Of a DNA stretch of 64,000 bases, positions 44,085 to 55,175 are shown one piece after another (position 1 is the stretch's first letter; the number at the start of each line of letters is the position of its first letter). The notes below the pieces were generated by a model, which saw only the letters and a list, made by a program, of their open reading frames with translations, made no database searches and was not told the DNA's origin. The translations under genes and the position numbers were made by a program. Origin of the DNA: Zygnema cylindricum (Eukaryota; Streptophyta; Zygnematophyceae; Zygnematales; Zygnemataceae); NCBI GenBank assembly GCA_037447655.1, contig JBBHKE010000997.1, positions 44,970 through 108,969 of the forward strand. Direction: 5' to 3'.

Positions 44085-47000
44085 TCTTCCGGCTTCACTC
44101 TCCGCATTCAAATCTTCCTCACTCGTGTTGCCATTCAAGCCAACTCATTCTGCATCTTTCTTCTTTCATCCCTTCCCCCTTTTGTCTTTTCTCCGTACTT
44201 TTTAGTCTATTTTCACAGATGCATGCTCGATGACCTCTGAAAAACCATAGAAAAGAGACGGCCTTTGTGTCTCCGTCTCCTTCTCCTCTCTCTTGTCTGT
44301 CAAAAACCTTAACCCACCTGGTCTCCTACCCCTTTTCATCCTTTTCTTTTGTCCTTTCTTGTTCGTATGGTACCCGTTGTTGCACGCGAACTCGACTATG
44401 TATGGTTTGCTTGTCAAATTGATAGGAGGTAACCCAGGCTCGGACATCCTCCAAGGAGTCATAGCAGAGAGATAGCCTCTCTCCCTTTCCCTCTCCCTCT
44501 CTCTTGTCTGCCAAAACCTAAATCCTCCTCTTTTCTACTCTCCTTCCTTTTCTTGTCCTTTCCTTTTGTCCTTATTGTTCTATTTCCCCAGATCCATGCT
44601 CGATGTTCTCTGAGAAGCCTTAGGAGAGAGGGTCCTGTTCCCTCATCTCCTTCGTCTCCTCCCTCTTCCTCTCTCTTTCCTTTCCCACTCCCGCCCTCTT
44701 GTCTGCCAAAAACCTAAACTTTCCTTTTTCCTTCTTTTTATTGTCGTTTTCTTCTGTGTTTTTTATCCTTAACCCTAGATCGATGCTCGATGTCTTTTGA
44801 GAAGGCACAGGGGAGAGACGTTCTCTCTCTCCCCCTCTCTTCACTTGCACTCCCACTCCTCCCTCTCCCTATCCCTCTCCCTCTCCTTCCCTCTTGTCTG
44901 CCAAAAAGCTAAACCTCCTCTTTCATTTTTCTGTTCTTTTTTTGTCTTTTTCCCCAGATCCATGCTTGATGTCCTCCGAGAAGCCTTAGCAGAGAGACGA
45001 CCTCTCTCTCTTTACCAGGGCCTCCACACTAAAAACTTTCAATCCGTAATCGCGGGTTTCATCTACTTCTACAGCTACAGTTATGTCAGGACAAAATATT
45101 TGTCATTTAGGAAAAAGACAAAAATGGACACGGGTGCTAATCTAGTGGTGGCGGCGGTGGCCGGAGCCTGTACGGTTATGGTGACACAGGTGGGGGAGAG
45201 GGAGGCAGAGGGAGGGGCAGGGAGAGGGTGGGAAGTGCAGAGAGAGGGGGAGAGGGAGAGGGAGGCTGTGGGAGAGGGAGAGGGAGGCTGTGGGAGAGGG
45301 AGAGTGAGGAAGGGAGGGAAAGGGAGAGGGAGAGGAAGAGGGAGGCATGCATGAAGGCAATCGGCTTGTGGGTGTGGTAGGAGAGAGTGTGAGGCTTGAA
45401 AGGGAGGAGGTAACCAGAGTGAGGGAGAGAACAGACATCATTTTTCTCCTAGCGCTAAATATGATTTTGACCTCTCTTTCTGTCTCTCTCTCTCTCCCTC
45501 TCTCTCTCCCTCTCTCTCTCTCCCTCTCTTCCCTCTGCCTGCCAGCCCCTGGACACCATCTCCGCTCGCATGCAGACCAGCCAGCCTGGTGCATCCTCCT
45601 CCCCCCTCGCGATGCTGAGAGAGAGAGGCCTTTCTCAGGCCTTCGATGGACTGGGGGCCTCTCTCCTCCTCACCTGCAACCCCGCCATACAGGTGGGAGG
45701 ACTCTTTATCTCTCCCCCTCCTCTCTCTCTCTCGCCCCCTCTCAACTCCGCACTAAATATGGTGCACTTTGCCCCTCCCTTTCATCCACTTTTTTTTCCG
45801 TTCTTTGTTTTTGTCTCTGTCTACACTTTTTAATAGTTCCTTCATTATGTTCACCCTAATTTAGAAGTCCATGGTTAGTTATAGGGAGTTATAGGAGGAG
45901 AGATGAGAGAAATGCCGAGAGATTATGACGTAAGAGTCAGAGTAAACATTGCCATCTTCAAAGGATTGTATTCAAATATTTCCAAGAAAACAGTAAACTT
46001 AAGCATTTCCACCAACTCCTTACCTCTTTGTCCTTCTTTCCATTCTCCCGTTTTTTTTGTTTGTTTGATTTTTTGTTTTGTTTGGTTTAATTGTTTCTTT
46101 ATTTGTTTTCTTTGTTTGTTTGTTTGCTTGTTTGATTGTTTGTTTGTTTGTTTTTTTTTTGCAGTATACTGTTTTCGAGCAACTGCGAGAACGTCTCATT
46201 TCACGTTCACAGAAAAGGACAAAAATGGGAGCTTCCCAGAATGTGACAGCTGCCGCAAATGCGGTCGCTCTTTCAGCATTTTCTGCTTTTCTTTTGGGAG
46301 CATTTTCAAAGACTGTGGCGACAGTTCTCACTTATCCTCTCATTAGGTGAAAAAACAAAACCCTTAAAAGATGAACAATAAAATAGTGCATTGATCATGT
46401 ATTAGTCATTAGACTCAGATTTTCCCTGACCAGGTTGCAAAAATTCTGAATAAAAATCTAACAAAAAAAGAGTGAAATTTTAGCCTGGAAAAACTGTAAT
46501 GCTCAATAACAGTCAGGCAAATCCGGATTTCTTTCTCATCTTGAAATTATTAAAAGTATTTGTGGAAGCGGAATTGAGTGCAGTTTTACCTTTTCACCAG
46601 ATATTATTATATGCTGGTTAATGCCCATTATAATAAGAAATGAGAATAGCGTCAATAATTTAAAAAGAAAACTCAAGTGTTTAACTTTTAATCCTTGAAA
46701 TCTAAATGTTTTAATCCTCAAAGCCCCGAAAACTATGCCTTTCCAAAGGTTCGTTATTGTTATTTTTTTTTTGCTTTGTTGCTCTCTCCCCTAGCTCTCC
46801 TCTCTCTCCCCTAGCAGTCCTCTCTCCCTTCTCTCCTCCTCCCCCTCCCCCTCCCCCTCACTTTCTCGGTCAAAGCCACATTTGTACACCTTCATTCTTC
46901 CATTTTTGATTATTACATTTTTTTTTTTTTTGGTTTACAGGTGCAAAGTGATGATGCAAAGGGCAAATACGGAAGAGGAGGAAAGACTGAGAGAGGAGGG

Positions 47001-48735
47001 AGATAGAGAAGCTGGCGCGCCCAAAAATATAATCCTGGTACCTTATTTCTACTCCCTCTTAGTCTCAAATCTGATCTCCACTTCTCCTTCCCCTGCCTTA
47101 TCCGCCCCGCATTGAGATCTGCCCTCCCGCTCCTCATTCTCCTGCAAACCCCGTCCGAATTTTTGGCCCCCTTTCACATACACTCTCACACATCTGACAG
47201 GGATTTTATGTTATACCCATATTTGTGGGGAATTGCAATGATCATTAAATCTAAAAACATTGATTTATCCACATTATCTGTCGTGGATAATGTACATTAA
47301 TTTTTTCATTGTTTTTTCTCCTGAAAAGAGTATATTCCTGGATTTTTCTGTGCATTTAGGCAAATGGAAAACTGCAGATAGACAAAGAGTCAAAAGAATT
47401 TTTTTTTTTGCTCTTTTGTTTTTTTGTAATTTGTTCTCATTAACGTCTAATTGGGGTGTAAACTTTAGCCGTCAGTTATATTTACACGGTTGAAAGAACC
47501 ATATTTATTTAACATGACAAATATTGCATGTGAGACAAATGTTAGTGGCGTACCTTTGTGCAAAACGTACAAAGGTACATAATGGTACAGAAAGGTACAG
47601 AAATGTCAATCCGTAAAATGATTACACCAGCTGTCAAAAGAGTTATGCAGCTGAAGAATTTTGACCAGATTGACGCGTGACACAATTTTTACGGGATATA
47701 TCATGTTGCAAAATTTTGGGTAAATTATAGGATCTATGACCAAATTTTGATGCATGACAATATCTTTTCGGGATGCATATTTTTGGAGAATTGGGTTCTA
47801 TGTAGAATTACCGCTCGCCAGAATTTTGCTATAATAAATGGACCCATTAACATTGATACCTTTCTGTAACTTTCTTTAATAATTTGCACCTTTTTATATT
47901 TTTCTGTACCTCTCTGGACCTCTTTATGCCTTTCTATACCTTTTTATATCTTTCTGTACCTTTCTGTGTCTTTCTGTACTTTTCTACAGCTTTCTATGTC
48001 TTTCTGTACTCAGTGTATGTCAGTATCTTTTTGTACCTTCTGTATTTTTCTTACTTTTCCTTAATTTTGGTAAAAACCATTAAGCATAGAAGTTTTGAGT
48101 TTCGTTGCAACATTGGTTGACATTCGGTACCTGTATTTTCGTACTTACTGTTCAAATATTGTTTAAAGGCCCAAACGTTCAAACGATCTCCCAAACGGTT
48201 TATTTGTGTAAACGGTTTAACCCCTTGAACTCTATTTTTAGCTTAACCAGGTGTTGACATCACTGGTTTTATTACCAGCCTCTCATTTCAGTTACGAATG
48301 GGATTTTGCTTTCAGGCTTTCCGAATTATTTGGAAAAACGAAGGATTTTTCGGTTTCTATAAGGGTCTCCAAGGGCAAATTTTAAAAACAGTTTTAGCAG
48401 CTGCCCTGATGCTCATGATAAAAGAAAAAGTCGGGGAAGGGACAAAAAAATCGATTCTCGGAATCCAAAAAGCTTTATCGGCCAACCGGAATCACCGATT
48501 GGCCGCGGTTTCGGCTGAAAAAATGAGAGTCGGTGTTGGAGGAGGAGTTGGAAAAGTAGGGGGAGGAGGAGGAAAAGGAGGAGAACAATCTAAAATCCTT
48601 TTGGGTAAGACTGTCTCTCCTATTTCTTCTTCGAGTCTCTCTTCCTCTCTCTCTCCTCTTTCTTCATCACTTTCTTCGGCTCCCTCTCCCTCTCTCGCTT
48701 CTTCTGCGGCTCCATTGATAGTCGCAGCGATTTAG
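43560..48735 (+). CDS. PNC: Peroxisomal adenine nucleotide carrier (PNC-type, SLC25 family), six exons, 406 aa
   Basis: A mitochondrial-carrier-family protein of the plant peroxisomal branch, which exchanges ATP for AMP/ADP across the peroxisomal membrane to power fatty-acid activation. Exons are 43560-43702, 44958-45189, 45546-45692, 46165-46346, 46941-47037 and 48316-48735; all phases agree. The three repeats are visible: [13 protein letters not shown] near residue 26; [17 protein letters not shown] and [10 protein letters not shown] with [17 protein letters not shown]; then [18 protein letters not shown] and [15 protein letters not shown]. From family knowledge, PLDTCK, PLDTxS and the TYPxIRCK variant are characteristic of PNC. 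Family members are usually about 320-330 aa. This one has about 80 extra C-terminal residues rich in Gly and Ser, all open. The start ATG has G at -3 and +4. Intron 1 is full of exon-fragment duplicates. Confidence 0.93.
43766..43838 (+). repeat. Duplicated exon 1 tail with donor
   Basis: ACCTGCAAGACCAAGTACCA..AGGAAGTAC followed by ACGTGAGA repeats the exon 1 end (43646-43710) about 124 bp downstream. Only 46 bp separate its donor-like GTGAGA from the acceptor of exon 2 head copy A. Confidence 0.82.
43885..44823 (+). repeat. Array of five decayed copies of the exon 2 head
   Basis: Acceptor-plus-exon-start copies begin at 43885, 44219, about 44438, 44592 and 44779, before the true exon 2 at 44958. 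Each keeps an AG acceptor and up to about 45 nt resembling ATCCATGCTYGATGTCCTCC and GAAGCCTTAGCAGAGAGACG. The unit continues with a CT-rich run and CTTGTCTGCCAAAAACCTAA. Copy 43885 stays in frame for about 13 codons ([12 protein letters not shown]); the others carry early stops or shifts. Confidence 0.88.
44958..45189 (+). CDS. PNC: PNC exon 2
   Basis: Acceptor TTCCCCAG, donor GTGGGG; 77 codons after the split Arg. [44 protein letters not shown] and the helix start [18 protein letters not shown] match plant PNC. Confidence 0.92.
45546..45692 (+). CDS. PNC: PNC exon 3
   Basis: 49 codons, phase 0 at both ends: [15 protein letters not shown] to [13 protein letters not shown]-rich tract before the acceptor serves as its pyrimidine tract. 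Confidence 0.92.
46165..46346 (+). CDS. PNC: PNC exon 4
   Basis: TTTTTGCAG acceptor; [17 protein letters not shown] to [12 protein letters not shown], ending AG before GTGAAA (phase 2). A GTTT-repeat (TTTGTTTG) tract precedes it. Confidence 0.92.
46941..47037 (+). CDS. PNC: PNC exon 5
   Basis: TTTACAG acceptor completes Arg; [20 protein letters not shown] to NIIL, donor GTACCT. A charged loop of the third repeat. Confidence 0.85.
47535..48060. repeat. TTTCTGTACC-type repeats, foldback, PNC intron 5
   Basis: A short GGTACAGAAAGGTACAGAAA run (47570-47600) faces a longer run of CTTTCTGTACCTTTCTGTGT variants (about 47855-48020), forming an imperfect inverted repeat. Confidence 0.65.
48316..48735 (+). 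CDS. PNC: PNC exon 6 and stop
   Basis: CTTTCAG acceptor; [20 protein letters not shown] and [16 protein letters not shown] complete the carrier. After about residue 323 comes a non-conserved Gly/Ser/Ala-rich tail ([17 protein letters not shown], then Ser-rich) ending PLIVAAI and TAG. Confidence 0.9.
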   Translation, partial: AFRIIWKNEGFFGFYKGLQGQILKTVLAAALMLMIKEKVGEGTKKSILGIQKALSANRNHRLAAVSAEKMRVGVGGGVGKVGGGGGKGGEQSKILLGKTVSPISSSSLSSSLSPLSSSLSSAPSPSLASSAAPLIVAAI

Positions 48736-49410
48736 AAAAGTATCCGCACTAAAATATGTGAGATAAATTTGCTGTTTTTTTTTTTCCTTTTTTTTATTGT
48801 TTTTTTTTCCCCTTTTTGGCCTCTGAAAGTGTGTATTTTTTGGGATTTTGTCCCTTGTTTTTATTTGTTTAGACCAAAAAACAAGGAAGAAATGGGAGGA
48901 TGAGGAGAGATGAGGTAGATTGGGAGGAGTAGAGGGAGAGAAAGAGAGTAGATTGCGAGGAGTAGAGAGAAAGAAAGAGCAATTGGGAGAAGTGGAGGGA
49001 GAGGGAGAGAAAGACGATGGCCTATTTTTTTTTATGTAGCGGTGTACTTCGCCTGAATTGGTTGTGAGGAAAATCGTATATATATCAAAAGTTAAACTCT
49101 AATAAAGGTGTGGAATTTGAATACGGATATTATTGTATCTTTATGATATGGTACAATCGTACTTTTTTGGTACGTACTTTTCATCGTATGGGACAGCCGC
49201 ACTATTTTATTCCGTATTTTGAGTGAAACTATTTCCTTGTCAAATTCTTTGCTATTTCAGCCTCATATAAAGTCGGGTTTTTACATAATACAGGTAATAA
49301 TATGATAGACATACGATTTTGTATCCAAAAAAATAGGGCATTTGAGGTGTAACTTCAAATAAGGTACACTAAGAATCACTCTGGGGTTGAAGGCAGTAAT
49401 CAGTTTTAGT
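48736..49410. other. 3' region of PNC
   Basis: Likely 3' UTR and spacer: T-rich, then a GA-rich run (about 48895-49015). AATAAA is not obvious; AATAAAGG at about 49101 is one candidate polyadenylation signal. Confidence 0.35.
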
Positions 49411-49590
49411 ACTCACACCGACGATTATTCTTAACTTTTTGTTCTTAACTTAGAGCTACAAAATCACGACAGAATCTAGTAGATGTATTCGAGTTTTACT
49501 TGTGTATTCACACCGATGATTATTCCTAACTCTCCGTTCTTAACTTTACGATACAAGATCCAAACAGAATCTAGGCGATGTGTTTTGTGC
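49411..49590. repeat. 95-bp tandem duplication
   Basis: TCACACCGAYGATTATTCYT, GTTCTTAACTT and ACAGAATCTAG recur in order with period about 95. Confidence 0.7.
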
Positions 49591-49713
49591 AATTTGTAAA
49601 CTTGATCACTTTGTCACGTGTTGATGTCGTATCAAATTTAAACCACCAAAACAAAGCAATCATGCTAATCTAATCGAAAACAATAAGCCGCAGACAGTCT
49701 CAGAAATGAACTA

Positions 49714-49805
49714 CACCGCCAATCGCTATTAGCGTGTAGGTTTGATTAGCGTATACTATTATTTAGCGTGGTGTACGCTAATTGGGAATTTGGAAATTTT
49801 GGAAA
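49714..49805. mobile_element. Half of a foldback element, family 2
   Basis: CACCGCCAATCGCTATTAGC through GCTAATTGGGAATTT matches the reverse complement of the right half of the element at 54013-54228. The other half is missing. Confidence 0.65.
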
Positions 49806-50230
49806 AAAACATACATTCTAATTGTTTGCTAATGCTAATTTGGGTCTCTGAAAAAATAAATGTCGGTCGCAAACATGCATATGCTAATATATGTACCCGT
49901 ACAATTTTTTTGAAATCGTAACACACACGCACACAAATTAGAGTGGTTAGAGCGAAAAGAGATGGGCAAAATACAAAACTTTACAAAATGTGAGATTTTC
50001 AGCCGAGCTTGAAACGATTTTATAGATAAAATATAAAAAACAAAAATGAACCAGTCGGTGCAGTACGATTGCGCGGCACGATGGTGTTCTCCTCAAAAAC
50101 TCGGGTTAATTTTTTTGGTAACTCGTGGGTATTGGTCAGCATATTTGTTGTTGACCAAAGTAGTTAAGTTGACTTTGTTGGATCCAAAAGCTGGTAGCTG
50201 ACATGTTTACCAAATACCATGTCTGCTCTA

Positions 50231-50430
50231 AACTCCATCGCACATCATTATTAGAGCTAATAACACTAATCCGGTTGAGATTATTTATGGCCAGATATAA
50301 CAAGACATTGTTAACAACATTGTTAAGGGACATGGACTACAATTTACCACGCCTCCTTTAGCTAAACTAGTATTATTAATTCTAATTTCTCATTAACATT
50401 AATAAATCTTTGATGCTAATAACGATGGGC
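50231..50430. mobile_element. Foldback-type element, family 3 copy a
   Basis: Related to 59699-59972: ATTAGAGCTAATAACACTAA, ATTTATGGCC, TTAACAACATTGTTAAGGGA, TGGACTACAATTTRCCACG, and a right end GCTAATAACGATGGG. Confidence 0.6.
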
Positions 50431-52429
50431 CGAGTAGTTTTCTACAGGAAAGTGTACCGGTTCTTTTCTTTACAACATCTCAATCGGAATGGGAGTATTG
50501 AATTGTAAGCTTTAGTATGTTCTGTCTGTGAGAGGGAAGTTTTGGACGTAAAACCTTTTTCTAAAAGAAAATCTTCGCCACTAGATCTAGAATGGAGAAT
50601 CACTTTGAGTACAATAAAGTGCAAATCGTTGGTGACAAAACTGATGCTCTTCCTTTCTAAATGAAACATATGAAACTCTTGCAACTGGAAGATACTATGG
50701 AATTACACGGATCGAGGCTTCAAGAGATGGTTCCACACTATAAACGTTGTATGATGTATTTAAGAATTATCTTGTTACTTTGAGCTATCACACCATCGGA
50801 TGGGATTATCATGTATGGCTACCTGTGGGTGTTATTTTTTTTATCTTCATGTGTTAAAGCGCCCATCTGTCGAATAAGCGAATATCTATTAGTTAAAGAC
50901 CATAGAATTCTATTAGTTAAGACCATAGAAGCTATGTTTTACTTTCCAACCGAATGCATTAAGGATCTCGAGAAGTGTGCGCCACTTCATCCAATTGTAG
51001 TGCTCTTACTTGTTTAGAAACGAGAAACTGTTCTAGCAACATTTCAAATATTTTTTGATCGTTTTTCAAATCTTCCATTCTCGGTTGTTTTCTTAATGTG
51101 TGATAAATGGGATTTATGAAATGCAATGGTTCACAATACATCATTTATCATTGAGAACCTCGGTCATGAAATCTGCAACGACCTTATTGACGATTGATTG
51201 CCCAAAGTTGTCAACTCTTCTCATCCAAAATCTTCGAATAACAACTTTGTAATTTCCAAACTCCGGATTCCTTGAAAGCCTTCAAATTTTGGAAGATAAG
51301 AATTTTCCCTTCAACCTTCTCAACTATGTCATCATATTGTTGCCTTTTAAATGTTTTTTCACCGTTTCGCCATCTCATTGTGAGATAGTTTTTGTTCGAA
51401 CGTAACTCTTTTTTTCTTTTTTAAGTGTAGGTGATTCTATTGTTGGTGAAACTTGCTTGTTGTTGTTTTCTGTGCGCTCGTTGCACCCTAATCCAATCTA
51501 CAAATTGTAGCTATTTCCACCTCTTATTTTCCTCTTCATCCACTTTGTTAAATTGACAGCAAACCCCTCTGTGGACATTTATAGTCACACACAAAGCGGG
51601 AAAAAATCACTTCAAGGCAACGAGGTTTGTCGATTCCGACGTGGTGAACAAAGACCACCATGTAAATCTTTGCTCTTCTACAACACAAGGCACACGAAAA
51701 ACGTGAACAACAACAAAAATGAAAGAAACGTTAACAAAACACCAAACAACAAAAAGTATGATAGATTAGATAGATAAGAAAAATAAAAGGGGTGCAAGAG
51801 ATCAATGGTTTTCTAAATCAAATTTGGGATTTGTGAAATAAGACAAGTTCATCGCAAGAAAATCTTACATGGGGAAGCTTGTCAAGGTTAAGGGAGTGGG
51901 GGGGGGGAGCAATTTAGAAACTAACTGTTGTTTAGTATCTTATTTTCCAATCTCTTAGCTTCTTTTAGTTCCTCAAAATGGACAAGCGTCATAATTTCCT
52001 ACCTCATACCCTACCACATTTGTGATCGCTCAACAGTCTCTCAGGGTCGTCCCTCTCTCCTGGGTCATTTCTTTAATGAACCACAATTGGAACCCAACCC
52101 TTCAACAAAGACACACCACATATGATAACGCCCTCACCACATTTGTGGAAAATCGTCCTCCCTCTACATTTGTGCCTTGGTATTGTCGCTTACACCATAG
52201 GAGCCATCCTAAACATTGTCATTGATTTTTACCTCCAAACCTCCCCTCGGTGAACCACTATTGCTCACAGATCCCACCCTTCCCGAAGTCTATCTACCTT
52301 TGGTTCCTCCACCTTTACTAACTCTTTCGCTTGATAACACTCTCCTTAACACCTCCCCTCCCGTATCCTTGTCTTCACCCTTAACCATCGACTAACCCAT
52401 TCTCTCATTCTAATCTAACTTTAAACCAT
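50431..52429. other. Intergenic, no certain gene
   Basis: Short ORFs only. A 25-bp tandem pair (CTATTAGTTAAAGACCATAG) lies at about 50886-50934. From about 51900 on it may be the decayed 5' part of the RT element at 52430. Confidence 0.35.
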
Positions 52430-53590
52430 TGTTTTGTCCACCTACATCTCGCCTACCTTGTTCGGCTTAGGAGAAACCTTACAATATATATGTTGATTTG
52501 GCAAGGCACAAAAAAGAGTGTCCTAAAATGGATTTGGCTTCTCCTAGGTTGTAAGACTGGTATCCTACACCCAATGCCTCTGCTCAATGGCATATCTCTT
52601 ATAACAATTGAGATTTTGTTCATAACCTTAATTTGTTGGGGTGCTACCACCTAGGATAACATAAACCGCGTTTTGACACTAGCATTTTACATAATCTTTT
52701 ATAGTTGTTCAAGCTACACTCTGGTTCTCACCCGACCTTATGGTTGTGTGCACCTTCCCTTTTTCTTTCTGCCTTGGGGCTTAGTGTTACCACCCCTTAG
52801 GGGTGTCGTAAGGCACATGAAAAAAAATCGAGATGTCAATGTCTCTTATGCGAGGTTTGAGAATCTTTCCAATAAGAGTATACCGATTGAGTAGTTGCCC
52901 TTTTTGTATGCAGCCAGTTCCTACCTCGACGACTCGTGTGCGTCGCGTCATTTATCGGGAGCGGTGTGGTGAAATTTCTTGTCTTGGTTGGGCACTCGTA
53001 ACTCTCACGCCTTAACCGACTATGAAAGCAATGGTTGAAGCCCACTGGACCCTTCAACACCTAGCTCTCAGGGAAGTTATGCTTTTTATTTAAATCTTAT
53101 AACCCAATGACCTTTTTGATATTGACCAATAGACTTATGCTAAGATTTTGGTTCAGTACCCTCATCTCTCGACCGAGGAACGACATATATTGACTTTCAC
53201 AGTCATTTTCCTTTGGAGAAATCCATCACAAAGCTTTCATTCGTTGTTTCAGGCGACTTTTGAACTGGCTCTCGGACATTTGCTCCCCACTATTGTACAG
53301 TGCTTGACAACAACACACCTTAAACTACCTCGAAGCTTACCCAAGGTATCCCTCACATTGTTGTGGAAGAAGTTATATATCGTCTTACTGCTGTAGTGTC
53401 AAAGGGCTTTTCATGATCAATTTTCCCACATCAGTTTGGTGTGTCGACCTAGGGAGGTTGCGAGATGGTTGTCCTCAATTTATGAGCGATTGCACCTAGA
53501 TTGGGTGTTCCTCCAAATTAACATTGCCAACGCTTTCAACACTGTTGTTCTTAATGCCACTTTTTGTGAGCTCCGACATGCCCCGTCAAT
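52430..53590 (+). pseudogene. Non-LTR-like reverse transcriptase, N-terminal half
   Basis: VDLARHKKECPKMD (52480 on) and RGVVRHMKK (52800 on) look like His/Cys finger remnants. At 53341-53590 shifting frames read VVEEVIYRLTAVVSKGFS, IFPHQFGVST with GGCE, and HLDWVFLQINIANAFNTVVL with ATFCELRHA: the first RT blocks of the family whose later blocks lie at 37-38.7 kb. Frameshifts and stops are frequent. Confidence 0.62.
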
Positions 53591-54012
53591 CAACCAATTA
53601 TATTGAATCTTTTTTTTGTGCCAATCACGTTCGCAATTGTTGCCGAAGAAACATTTTGTGTCGTTTAATAAATCTTCTGCTCGAAATCACAAGTAATTGA
53701 AGTGTAATAATTATCACCTTCATGAACTATTAGGAAGTGGTCACCATTTTTCATAATTTATAGCCTTACTAATTTGACCCAATGGAGGTCCATTTCTTGT
53801 TATGTTACCCAAAATGTCTTTGCATCTCCAGAATTGACTCATTGAGTCTAAGGGATATTCGCCCTTACTTCATGGAACATACACCCCAAATATAGCCCAT
53901 ATGATAAGAGTACTTGACCGCACAGGACGCGTATAGTACGGTTAGCCACATATAGTGCTTCCAATTGAGTTCGTACATTCGAAGTCTTGAACTATGATAC
54001 GAACGGACGGTA
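53591..54012. other. Spacer before the foldback elements
   Basis: No feature seen apart from possible decayed 3' sequence of the RT fragment. Confidence 0.3.
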
Positions 54013-54228
54013 CACCGCCAATCGTTATTAGCGTTGTGTACGCTAATTCCGTCCCGCTTTTTTTTTTTTTATTCTCAAATAGAATTATCCACACTATTTA
54101 AAAAAAACCATAATTCCTAATTAGAATGGACGATTTCTTCGAAAATTTTCAAATTCCCAATTAGCGTAAACCACGCTAGTTATTCGTATACGCTATAAAA
54201 ACTTACACGCTAATAACGATTGGCGGTG
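54013..54228. mobile_element. Foldback element (MITE), family 2, complete
   Basis: 216 bp flanked by TA; terminal inverted repeats CACCGCCAATCGTTATTAGC and GCTAATAACGATTGGCGGTG are perfect. Confidence 0.8.
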
Positions 54229-54283
54229 TAGTTCTAACAATTTTAGGGTTTCTTCCTTCCTTCCAGAGAGGCCAAGTACAGTA

Positions 54284-54513
54284 CACCGTGTATAGCTATT
54301 AGCCTATTACTGTAGTGTTAATGTTTTTTTCGCCACGTAAAACATATTTTCTCCGTACACACCTGTCCGATTGAGGATCCGACGGTTGCGATTGAAAGGC
54401 AAGATTCTCAGCTTCCGATTGGCGGTCTTAATTCGAAAATCGAACACGTGTGTACGCAGAAATGATGTTTTGAGTGGCGAAAAAATTATTAACCCTAATA
54501 ACTATTCAAGGTG
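54284..54513. mobile_element. Foldback element (MITE), family 1 copy b
   Basis: 230 bp flanked by TA; ends CACCGTGTATAGCTATTAG and CTAATAACTATTCAAGGTG. The interior (CCGTACACACCTGTCCGATT) matches 35777-35977. It ends about 100 bp upstream of the E2 start codon, so it lies in the promoter region. Confidence 0.75.
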
Positions 54514-54578
54514 TACTGCATTGTTCGCCACGTGGCATTCTTCAGCTTTTAGGGTTTCGAATCCGTTTTCTTCTCTGC

Positions 54579-54656
54579 ATGCGCCAGCTGTCCTTCTGCC
54601 TTCTTGCTCGCCGATATGGCGCCAGCTGTCGGGAGATCTCTTCTCGCAGCAGTTGT
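54579..54656 (+). promoter_or_regulatory. Out-of-frame upstream ORF overlapping the E2 start
   Basis: An ATG at 54579 (MRQLSFCLLARRYGASC, stop TAG near 54656) precedes and overlaps the E2 ATG at 54616 in another frame. If transcribed, it could lower E2 translation. Confidence 0.35.
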
Positions 54657-54768
54657 TAGGCGGGCACGTCTTCCTCGAAACGTACGGACTGTGACGTCAC
54701 TGGTTTCGTACGAGAGAGTGGTGGAAGGCAGTTTCTTTTCTCGTGCCAAATATTCAGGATCCTCCCAC
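54616..54768 (+). CDS. E2 exon 1 (transit peptide)
   Basis: 51 codons to SGSSH, donor GTAACT, phase 0. Confidence 0.88.
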
Positions 54769-54902
54769 GTAACTTACTCTCCCTCCCCCTTCTCCTTCTC
54801 TCCTTCATTTTGAATCGTTGAAATTACAGATCGTTTTAATGTAACCTTTTCTCTCCCTCTCTTTCTGAATGTGACATCACAGATTATTGCAAATCTGTGA
54901 TT

Positions 54903-54960
<58 letters not shown>

Positions 54961-55144
54961 CGATGACGTCTCAAGTTTGTCCTTTTTTCTCGTTTCGTTT
55001 CTCGTGCCAAATATTCAGGATCCTCCTGCTTAACTTATTCTCCCTCCCCCTTCTCCTTCTCTCCTTCATTTTGAATCGTTGAAATTTCAGATCGATTTAA
55101 TGTAATCTTTTCCCTCCCTCAGATTATTGCAAATCTGTGATTAA

Positions 55145-55175
<31 letters not shown>

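Noticed and set aside
43535-44233. 232-aa ORF through PNC exon 1 region into intron 1
   Set aside because: It is in the wrong frame for the carrier and runs through CT repeats; only the exon 2 head copy within it has meaning, as a duplicated fragment.
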